Shown one piece after another: positions 1 through 11,400 of a DNA stretch of 64,000 nt (the stretch's first letter is position 1; every line of letters begins with the position of its first letter). The notes below the pieces were generated by a model. The model was not told the DNA's origin and searched no databases. It saw only the letters and a program-made list of their open reading frames with translations. The translations under genes were made by a program, and so were the position numbers. Where the stretch lies: contig NW_024037056.1 of the NCBI RefSeq assembly GCF_015706575.1, forward strand, positions 14,769,176-14,833,175, in the 5' to 3' direction. Source of the stretch: Patiria miniata (taxonomy: Eukaryota > Echinodermata > Asteroidea > Valvatida > Asterinidae).

Positions 1-105
1 AGTCTGAAAACTCCTCAAGAATTGCCCAACACCCTATCACTCCAGCCTAGAATGATTGTCTGCCCCAATCGAGTTGTAATATTGAATACATTTTCTGATC
101 TTTAG

Positions 106-3100
106 AGGGGGATGCTCTGATGATAGCATGTCCAGCCGATGTGTCTCAACCCACTGACCAAGGAGCCAATAGTACCATCGTGACGTGGCCTGCGCCGATG
201 TATAACAGCAGTATGATGGCAAGTCTTACGTCCACTCATCCTGTCAACAGTTCATTTGAGGTTGGGCGGACCGTGGTCGTGTACACCATAACGGGACGGG
301 GCGGAAAGAATGCCAGCTGTGATTTCTCTGTGACTGTTACAGGTACGGATCAAAGGATTTGGCGTTAATACTTTGGGGTATGGGTCTCGGATAATATTTT
401 CTCTTAAAAACCGGATGTTCACTTTATTTATTGCTTCTAATGTACGGTCATCTTCATTTTTCTGCATGTCGACTAATCTCAAAATAGATAGTAATCCTTT
501 TAGCTGCTAATCTCTACATTTCTTTTAATCCTTTGATTCCTGTTGATTCTTCTTATCACCTGATATTTTCTCATATCTGGATTACTCCAGATTACTTCGC
601 TTACTCTGGATTATGTGGAGTGCCGTGGCCTCATGGTCTGGAGCGCTGTGGCCTCATGGTCTGGTGCATTGAATTTGTGTTCTGCGGGTAATTCTGCAGG
701 TTTTGGGTTCGAGTCCAGCCTTGGGTTATGGTGCATGTGCCCTTGCTTGGGCAAGGCACTTTGTCACTCATTACTTCTCTCCACCCAGGAGTAAATGGGT
801 ACCTGCAAGGGCAGAGATAGTTATTAAGTTCACCGCCCGTCTCTGGTAACACCTCCCCCAGCCTGCACTAATCTCTGGTTATCTCTCTTACAGATGATCA
901 AAGCCCAGTCTTGACTGGATGTTCACCGCCCGTCTCTGGTAACACCTCCCCCAGCCTGTCCACCGGTACCACCTTCTGGTCTTCCCCAACAGCCAACGAC
1001 AACGTCGGCGTTACCAACTTGACATCGAACTATGCTCCTAATGAGCCGTTACCGATTGGCCCTACCAACGTCATCTACACAGCTGTGGATGCTGCAGGCA
1101 ATTCAGTCAACTGCTCATTTGTAGTCACTATCCAGGGTATGATCAATTTTAATTTCGATTTACAGAGCTCAGAGAAAGTAGGGCCAAGTTCGAAGGACAG
1201 TTACTGTCCCCAGATTTTGTGTAATTTGGAGTATTCTTGACTCTAGATTAGTTAGAGTGATGTTAGCTGACGGGTTTGTCTCAAATTAGAAATTAAGAAA
1301 ATTGAAGCTTGCTTGTGTAGTAATTGACACTGAACCAGAGCAGAGGACTAGGAGCTAGTTTAATGTTAACAGAGCTGGGCCCTATGAGGGCGCTGTTTTG
1401 CTGTATTTGAATTGAGGACTAGGTTGCGTCTGTATTACTACGTTACGGCAAACTTGTAAGCATGCTCCTATAAAAGTACTTCCCATAGAAATATATTCAT
1501 TGCCATCCTGTATTGGCCTCAAAACTACAAAATGTCGTAATTTAAAAACTCGTTAATTATACATTTGGATTTGTTTTGTTTTCATCTCACAGACAACGAG
1601 GACCCAATGTTCACCTTTTGCCCAATGAGCATGGAGTTTAACACCGACGGAAACGGCGCTATCGTTGTACCAGCCATCGGCATGCCAAACGTGACAGATA
1701 ATGCTGGTCCACCAATGATGACGAGCGATTACAACGTGACAACGCTTGCTGTTGGTTCCTCAACACTTGTAACATTCAGTGCCATCGATGACAGCGGCAA
1801 TGTTGCAACTTGCGCATTCAACATAACAATCGTTGGTGAGTAAAACATTTCCGTTTTAAAATGTGTACTTTGAGAAGCATTTTTTTGCAATTTTATATGA
1901 AAAAATGGGCTTGAAATTGAAAGTATCCAGGAATATGAGGCTGATGTTTTCATGCGTTTCCTTGGTTACCAGATGCAACACCACCAGTGATTCCGGACTG
2001 TCCCGGGGACATGGTCATTCCAACAGATGTAGGATTACCGACAGCGCTAGCTAACTGGACCCAGCCTACTGCTACAGACAACGATGTCATTGTCAGCTTT
2101 GAACCTGACATTGACCTGCAAACACCCTTAATGCTGGGCACAACTGAAGTCACTTATGTCGCTACAGATGCTGAGGGTTTGACTGCGGAGTGCAAGTTTA
2201 ACGTCACCGTGGAAGGTAGAACTCATTGAAAAAGTCTCAATAGGCGATACTTACGTTGTAATCTTGGGGGAGGGGGGGGCTTAAACTAAAGAAACATCCC
2301 ATTCATTGAAGCAGGTTTGAAAATTTAGTTCAAAAAAATTTAATATGGAAAAAAAAATTTAGTTTTGAAGTGTGGCACCATGCATGTAAAGTTACTTCAA
2401 TAAACTTAGCCATGACTGAATTACTGTTGGTAGCTGCTGCAGTCACTTCACATAGCCTTGTGAACTATTTCTTTATATAACTTCAACGTGGCATTGAAAC
2501 AGCGCCCTCTATTGTGCCAGACTGAGGCCATTGAAAACTGATCAAAGTGTCTTTTACTCAAGTGTTGTGATGTATTGTATTTTATTCCCTGTTACTCTTA
2601 ACGAACAAGATCTAACCAACAATTGACCTGTCGCCGTTTACGAGTTATTACCACGACCTTTGAAAACCCCATGGAGTTTTTTGTACAATAAGTTTTGTTT
2701 GTCTCAGATTTTGCGCCTTTTGCATCCATTTGTATATCATGTATGGACAATTTTTCACAAGCTGCGTTGACGTGATTGCATCGCGATAGGTCAATTTGAA
2801 TCTCTCTCCGATTGTTCCTACAGACCAGGAAAAGCCAGTGATATCCAGTTGCCCGATCAATTCACTTGGCACCAATACTCCGGGAGCTAGTAATGGCAGC
2901 GTGTTTTGGATTGAACCGACGGCTGAAGACAACGTCGGAGTGATCAACCTCACTTCTAATTACAAACCCTATGACGTGCTTCCGGTCGGCACAACGGAAA
3001 TCGTCTATGAAGCTGTGGACGCCGCTGGCAATGTTGAAATGTGCCGCTTCAACGCGATCATTTCAGGTAAGGTGTTACAGACCACTGTCATGTTGCAGCC

Positions 3101-5416
3101 ATTGTGATTTTTTCCCATTCAAAGCAACCTAACCAAAGTGAAGCTGGAAGGAAAAACAGCCTGTTTCCTTTTTGCTTAAAAACATTAGCATTCAGTACTG
3201 TTATTGGATATTGGGAACAGGGAACACGTCTAAAATGGTGGCAGCATGATAAAGGTCTGTTGCATTCAATATCTGGGACTAGTTGTGGAGAAGTTAATGC
3301 TTAATGAACCCATGGTATCGGAACTCAAGTTTGGTATTCTCACCATTCTGAGTTTAGTTGCAGCCAAGTTGGACACAATTCTTCAGTGTCCATGTTGTGT
3401 CCATTCATGCTTAATCAACAACAGTCATTCTCACTTGACCTTCTCCTTGTATTGTAGATATTGAGGCGCCGGTCTTCACGTTTTGTCCAGCCAATTTTGA
3501 GATCCCAACCGGGGCAAACGGCTCCCATGTTATTCCAACTTGGCCCATGCCCGTTGCGACGGATAATGCTGGCCCATTGAACGTAACCAATGATTACAGC
3601 GGTCTGCCGTTAATGGTTGGCACAGTAACGACGATCACATACACTGCTGTAGATGACTTCAGTTTAATGGATACGTGCTCATTTAATATAACAGTCGTAG
3701 GTGAGTGAAGCTGAAAGTCTTTTCTTTTTCCTTAAGAACTAAAAATATTCCTTATTCAGAGTTACTTTTGAGGATATAAAAGACTGATGATTTCTGAGTT
3801 ATTTTTTTTCTCATTTCCCCAGTATTGAGTGACATTGCCATGCCCAAACCTCGTTATCTTTCAAGTGCACAGCCGACTCAATTGATTATAGAATCCTTAG
3901 AAGAAACAACAAATGAAGTTGACATTTGAAGAGAGTTTTTGAAGTAATTTTGGTCTTCCATTTTCAGATGGAACCCAACCAGAAATTACTGGTTGCCCTG
4001 ATGATGTGACTGTTCCTAACGCTCGAGGCTTAGCGACGGGCCAAGCCAACTGGACAGCCCCCACAGCCGATGACAATGTGGGAGTCGTCAATTTCACAAC
4101 TAACTACAACTCTGGAGAAATGTTTGACATCGGAACAACTGAGGTCACCTACATTGCCACAGACGAGCGTGGATTGGTCGCCGTTTGTCAGTTTAATGTC
4201 ACTGTAGAGGGTGAGTACCATTTAAGACTTATGAGTGGTGTTTTACCATTTGCTGTCTGAGTCTACTTGTTCTGAAACCTGTGAAGATTGAATCAACACT
4301 GACGGATATTCTGTTTTGGTGTTAACCCGCCTAATTCCTCGATCCTCACCCCTTGCCTTGTTCAACTTCCTCACCCACCCCTTGCTGCCACCCCCTCCCC
4401 CACCTCCTCCAACACCCCTTGCTCCACCCCCTTCCCCCACCTTCTACAACACCCCCTCCACCCCCCCCCCCCCCCCTGCAACACCCCTTGCCCTACTCCC
4501 TCCCTGCCCTCCCCCACACAGATACCGAAGCACCAGTCCTCATGAATTGTCCCAGCAGCCTGGCAGGCTCCACCAGTCCAGGCAAGCCCAACGCCACCGT
4601 GTCCTGGCCCAATCCCACAGCCTCGGATAACTCCGGGAGTGGCATGATCTTGGACTCCACCTATTCACCTGGTGATACCTTCCCTATCGGTCAAACCATC
4701 GTTGTCTACACGGCCACCGATCCTAGCGGCAACTCTGTCAACTGCTCATATCGGGTGATTGTCATGGGTAGGTTTGGAGGACGTGAAAGGACGTTTGTCA
4801 TTGAAAGCTCTTATCTTCCCTTTCCTGCTTTGTTTCTCTTTTCAATTTTCAAACAATATTTGTTCCTGCCTTTATAAATCTGAAGGGAGTAGGCCTGGTG
4901 GTTAGGGTTCGTGACTCTCGATCAAAGGGTCAGGAGTTCGAATCCAGCTGCTGGTCATATATTGTGTCCTTGGGCAAGCCACTTCACCCCACTTGCCTCT
5001 CTCCACCCAGGGGTATAAATGGGTACCGACATTAGCTGGGGAGTAACCTGCGATGGACTGGCATCCCATCCAGGGGGAGTAGAAATATTCTCAGTTGTTT
5101 CATGCTACTGAAACCGGAGATAAACGCCGGCCTGATGGGCCACATCGGCTCGTGACAGACTTCACTTTTACTTTACTTTATTATTCAACCCAGCAAGTCA
5201 TGCACTCCAAAGTCAAATCACTCCAAAGTCAAATCACTCCAAAGTCAAATCACAAGCTATTTGAACTTTGTCCTAGGCATTCCTTTGTTGATCTTCATTC
5301 CTTGTCTTATTGTGACAGGACTTTTGATGTACTGTAATAAACACCGGTTAGGCCAAAAAAAAAAAATATTCGGTCTCTGGTCAGACCAAAGATCCGGAAT
5401 TGACGCGGCCACGCGG

Positions 5417-5456
<40 letters not shown>

Positions 5457-8400
5457 CTCTCTTCAAGCTTGGATTGTACAGACAAGGTGGGTACTATTTT
5501 GCTTTTTTGGTGTCCTCATGTACATTGGTGTCCTCCATAATTTGCCTTGGTGCTTGCGATCATTTGCCTTGGTGCAATTTCCCATTCCTTGGTGCTCTTT
5601 GGTAAAAAAAAATTGAGGAGGTGCGGAAATAGAGGGCGCTGTTGGAGCTACCGCGGAACATTTTGGAGAAAAAAAAGATCGAAGCGCATGATTAAAATCG
5701 ACGCGCGCGCTGACCAGAGACCGACTTATTTTTTTTTTTGGCCTGAAGCTGGTTTTTATTTTGGCTGTTATACGGCTTTGGTTTTAGTCACGAAGTTGTT
5801 ATGAGTTTTTCATCTGTGATGCTCTGTGGATGTTATGTGATTTTTTTCGTTTTTGTCGTGACAGTATCTTTCCAATTGATATTTGCGAGTATTCCATTGT
5901 GTTGAATTACCGTGGCAACATGAAGACATTTTTATGTTTCTCTCCAGATTACGAGGTTCCTGTTTTCACTTTCTGCCCGGAGGATCTAACGCTGAACTTG
6001 GAGAATGTTGGAGATTTATCTATCGTTCCATCATGGGACACTCCCGTTGCTACCGACAACGCTGGACCCCCCAACGTAACCACTGACTACATGGGCGAAG
6101 CTTTTGCTGTGAATACGACCACTACGGTGACCTACACGGCTGTCGATTCATCAGGCAATCCCAACACCTGTAGCTTCACTGTCACCATTGCTGGTAAGTC
6201 TGTACAAATCTGTTTTGAAATTTTTGTTTGTGCAATGAAAAAGGTGGTGTAGCAACAGTCAATTCAAATTAGGTTTTGCTCTTCACTGACACATACACTC
6301 TGTATACTCAGTGTGTTACAAAAACCAAACTTTTGATTTACAAAAAAAACGACGCAAAATTCCATCTTGAGAAGATTCAATTTTTTATGAATGAAATTTA
6401 ACCATAATAAAATCCTCACATCTGCAGACGCTGTTGCTCCCAAGATTGTAAACTGCCCGGCCAGTTTTGTCGTTAACACCACTGAAGGGATGGACAATGG
6501 TGTGGCTAGCTGGACAGCACCTACGGCCACAGATGACCAGGAACTGGTCAGTTTTGTGGCCAGTCACACCTCGCCGCTGACCCTTCAAGTTGGAGAGTTA
6601 GTGGTCAACTACACGGCTACCGACAACCAGGGCTTGGTCACAGTCTGTGAATTCACCATCACAGTGCAAGGTTGGTGGTTGATTTAAGTTTAAACTCAAT
6701 TTTGCCCTAGAAAATTTATCAAATACAGGGCGAGTAAAAGAAAACGAAACCCAAATGTCGGGACAATTGTGTTAGTGAAGTTTTGCATGTAGTACTTTCA
6801 AAATCTAGGATATGAAAGCCCAACTCATAAGCTTTCTTTTAGTACAAGAATCATTCAAATCACTTATCTACTTTTCAAGTTACGGAGTTTTAAACGCAAC
6901 CATTGTTTTAAAGTTCTGTCCATGGATCACACAAAAGGTGTGTGTTCTTTCAGCAAAACGAAAACAATTCACACACATCCTTATGTGATGTGTTTTTCGT
7001 GTTGCTGAGAGAACACTGAACTTTTTTTGTTATCGTGGACAGAACCCTAAAACGGCAGCTGTGTTTAAAACTCGGTAACTTGAAAAGTACATGAGTGATT
7101 TGAACGATTCTTGTACTAAAAGAAAGCTTATGAATGGGGCTTTCATATCCTAGATTTTGAAAGAGCTACTTGCAGAACTTCACTACAAAAATGGTCCCGA
7201 CATTTTTTTTTTTTTTTTTTACTCACCCTGTATATTATAAGTTAACAGTTGTTAGTCTTAGCCATTTAATCATAAGTTCAGTCACAGTTAAGTCACAAGT
7301 CAATCACAAGTCCAGTCATAAGTAACAGGTGATAAGCAGTTACAAAGGAATTCACTTGTCGCACTTTATTTGATTACCTTGCTACTTGTCCTGGTACAAG
7401 ATGGCTTTTGATGGGCTTGTGATGGCTTGTGATGGGCTTGTGATGGGCTTGTGATGGGCTTGTGATGGGCTTGTGACGGGCTTGTGAGGACTCGTGATGG
7501 ACTTGTGATTTGTTTTTATTATCAGATGCTGAAGATCCAGTTATCACTGGCTGTCCACTCACTACCATTGCAACTCTAGCCCCTGGTGCAGCCACCGCTA
7601 ACCCATTCTGGATCCCACCGATGGCGACCGATAACGTTGGCGTTGAGTCGTTTGATTCTAATGCTAATCCCAACGATCCAATGCCTGCTGGTACAAATCC
7701 AGTGACGTACACAGCCACTGACGCTGCAGGGAACATAGCAATATGTAGCTTCAATGTCGTCGTTTCCGGTGAGTGGATTTATCAAACTTTTCTGATGACT
7801 AAAAGTAGAATCCATTACAGGTTTGTGCATATATGCACATTGCAATAGGGTTAAGGAAGTGTGTGACATGTGTGTGAGAGTGGCGCACCTCAGTAATGTT
7901 GACTGCTGGACAAAAATCATTCTGGATTCAGCAGAGGCAGAGAATTGTCGGCTCAATTTTAAAACTTGTAATTTTGTCGACATAACTATGTAGACAGTCT
8001 GTAAAGTCTATTTAATCTGTTCAATTTAAGACATCACCGAATTGAACTTCAATGTTTTCTCTTCCAGACAACGAGGTGCCAGTTTTCACTTTCTGTCCGG
8101 AATCTCTGGACTTCCCGACGTCAACCAATGGTTCTTATGCCGTGCCGTCATGGCCGGCGCCGAACGCTACCGATAACACCGGTGTGACAACTATTACATC
8201 TGATTATGATGGTCAGCTGTTAGCTCTTGGAAGTACAACGCTGATCGTTTATACAGTAGAGGACGGTTCTGCTAATACCGATACTTGCAGTTTCAATGTT
8301 ACCATCATTGGTAAGTGGTCAAGGTTGAGTTAAGTGTCACAGGAAAATCAGTCCATTACATTGTATTACATTCTATGTATTTCCCTTGTATTACATTGTA

Positions 8401-11400
8401 CTACATTTTATTACATTGTATTTGTTCCCCTTGTATTACATTGTACTACATTGTATTACATTCTATGTATTCCCCTTGTATTTCATTGTACTACATTACA
8501 TTGTATTACATTGTATAACATTCTATGTATTCCCCTTGTATTTCATTGTACTACATTACATTGTATTACATTGTATAACATTCTATGTATTCCCCTTGTA
8601 TTACATTGTACTACATTACATTGTATTACATTGTATAACATTCTATGTATTCCCCTTGTATTACATTGTACTACATTGTATTACATTCTATGTATTCCCC
8701 TTGTATTTCATTGTACTACATTACATTGTATTACATTGTATAACATTCTATGTATTCCCCTTGTATTACATTGTATTACATTGTATTACATTCTATGTAT
8801 TCCCCTTGTATTACACTGTATTACATTGTATTACATTGTATTACATTCTATGTATTTCATTGTACTACATTGTATTACATTGTATTACATTCTATGTATT
8901 CCCCTTGTATTACATTGTACTACATTTTATTACTTTGTATTTGTTCCACAATAAATCTTTAAAACCATACAATGCTGAGGCAGTTTTTGGATAGTTTAGC
9001 AAAGAATAAGCAGAGTACTACAGCAACTCATGCATTTCGAGGTCCACCTGCATGAAAAATGAACAGGAGAAGATTTTTAAATTTGTACTTTTTGGAATGA
9101 TACATTTGATTCCCCTTTATAAGGTTACAATAAAGATGATGTATCAAGGAGATATTTGAAATTTTGAAATTGTAAAAAAAAAAATCCTGCTGACTTTGTT
9201 TTACCGCAGATGGAACTCCTCCGACTATCTTGAATTGTCCGGCAAGTTTCACCGTGTCCAGTGATGTCAGTCAGTCCAGCGGTCAAGCAAACTGGACAGA
9301 GCCGTTGGCCGAAGATAACGTTGAAGTGGTCAGCTTTACGTCAGATCGGAATAGCGGAGATTTCTTCCTGTTGGGTACGACACTCGTGACGTATGTAGCC
9401 ACGGATCCATCGGGCTATGCTTCGGAGTGCAGCTTTAATGTGACTGTTGGAGGTTTGTATCATAATTGAACATGAACTGTGCTCTAGCTGAAATTTAGAT
9501 ACTTTACAAAAGTATTCATTGAACAAATTGTCTGATGGAGTGTTCTTGTTCCTTTAAGTTCATTAGAAATTAAAATACACTTTTTTGGAATTTTCCCATT
9601 CTAAAGGACTGTACCACTCATTAAACGGGTTTCTTTGCATTTGACCTGATATTGACATGTATACCCATGACCTTTGACCTGTAGATACCATCAAACCAGT
9701 CATCACCGGTTGTCCTGGCGATATCGCAGTGAATGCTACACAAGCCCGTGTCGTTGACTGGACACCACCGACAGCGATGGACAACGTCGCTGTCGTTAAC
9801 GAGTCAGCAACACACCAGCCTAACGAAACCTTTGCACTTGGCAGTCAGACCACCGTCACGTACCGATTTGAGGATGAAGCTGGCAATTTTGAAGAGTGCT
9901 CGTTCATTGTCACTATTTACAATGCAACACTTGATGGTATGTTACAATAATAAGAATACAAACTATTTGTAAGTCGCGTAGTATCTGAAAATATGTCATT
10001 CAGGGGTGTTGGTCAGTGATAAGTCAATGTGTTTATGAAAGTACAGGTCATTATGTGTGAGAGAGAACTGATGAAAGAGGTGGGGTTTAGGTGGCGTGTG
10101 AAGAGAGATAGGTGCTGTTTTGCCCTTAACTCGCCTGGAGTTACAGACACTTGGTGCAAAGAGATAATAATGATTTATGATTTGGAGAAAAGAATGGTTT
10201 AGCAGAATTTATCAACAAAGAGGTTTGGCAACACTGCACGAGAAAAGTTGATGGAAATGTTGAAGTGCACCGCATACTCCACTACAGCTGCGCCATTACA
10301 GCACCCGTACTTCAGGGAGTTGTAGGCTGAAATCCAGCTTCACTTTCTTTTTAGTTGAATTTAATAACTTACTGATGTAATCTTTTCTGTCTTTGTAGAG
10401 GACCTACTGCCAATGTTCGTGTCATGTCCATCAGACCAAGTCGTCCCCACTGAACCGGGACGTTACAATGCATCCGTCACATGGTCGGTTCCCACGGCAA
10501 CAGATCGGGAAAGCAATCCTACCGTTGTCGGATCGCTCAACCCTGGTGATGTCTTCAGCGTCAGCAATACGTCTGTCACGTACACTGCTACTGATTCCAA
10601 GGGTCAAACGGATACATGCGTCTTCTTTGTGACAGTCCAAGGTATGGGAAGGGACTCGGAAGTTTTTTTCCCAAAGTGGAGTTTATTTTAAACTTTTGAA
10701 ACTTTTCATCGGTGTTCAGTTGAACACAAAATAATTTAAGTTTCCTTGAACGATGAGACCAAACCAAGCAAGATATTTAATCTGTAGCATGCACGGCTTG
10801 ATTTAAAGCACCCTCAAGTGACAAAGATGTTTAGGCCGCTATCGGCATGTCTAGCTGAGGTTGGCAGAGGTGTATTGTCAGTATTGCGCAGCTTTTAGGA
10901 ATTGTGCTGAATTGGAGGTTGGTTTTGTTTATTACAGATGAAGAGAGCCCCGTTCTATCCAACTGCCCCTCAAGAATGGATGTTGTCAAGCCTCCGTCAG
11001 ATGCAATGATCGTTGTTGACTGGACTCCGCCAACAGTTACTGATAACTCTGGTGTGGTAAGTTTGCCCAGAAATAATTGATATCACAAATTGAGCTTTTC
11101 TTCCAAGCAAAGTTCAGCTTGTTTTGGTGGATCCAAAGGTCCAGCCTCATGTCCTTTGAGTGGGTGACTGACCGACCGACTGACTCCCCGATCGACCGAC
11201 TGTTTGACCGACCGACCGACTGTTTGACCGACCGACCGACTGTTTGACCGACCGACCGACTGTTTGACCGACCGATCAACTGTCTGACTGACTGAATAAT
11301 ATCCTGCATTGAGAGTTATCTAGCAAGTCATGTCTTGTTCTAAATTAAAAAAAAAAAAATTTAAGTAAAAAATTTTAAAAAAATATAAGTGGGTTGAAAC

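Larger units (their letters stand above)
106..6670 (+). other. HYR domains 1-10 of the receptor
   Basis: Ten one-exon HYR domains of 79-82 codons each. From the second onward they cycle through three subtypes. The first starts like TGCSP or SSCP, the second has an invariant FTFCP start (exons 1593, 3458, 5948), and the third starts PDCP, TGCP or VNCP and ends with GL(T/V) before its last Cys. Two Cys per domain (in xxCP and C.F) fit the single conserved disulphide of the fold. Many N-x-S/T sites, mostly near the C.F strand, suggest N-glycosylation. Introns between them hold SINEs and inverted-repeat elements listed separately. Confidence 0.85.

Noticed and set aside
4316..4521. Proline-rich open frame ahead of an HYR exon
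   Set aside because: It is the C-rich polypyrimidine part of the intron; the HYR exon starts at the CACAG acceptor at 4521/4522.
8334..8994. Overlapping open frames of about 200 residues rich in Tyr, Ile, Leu and Cys
   Set aside because: They are translations of the TTACATTGTA satellite; all forward frames stay open because the unit contains no stop in those phases. No splice sites or domain content.
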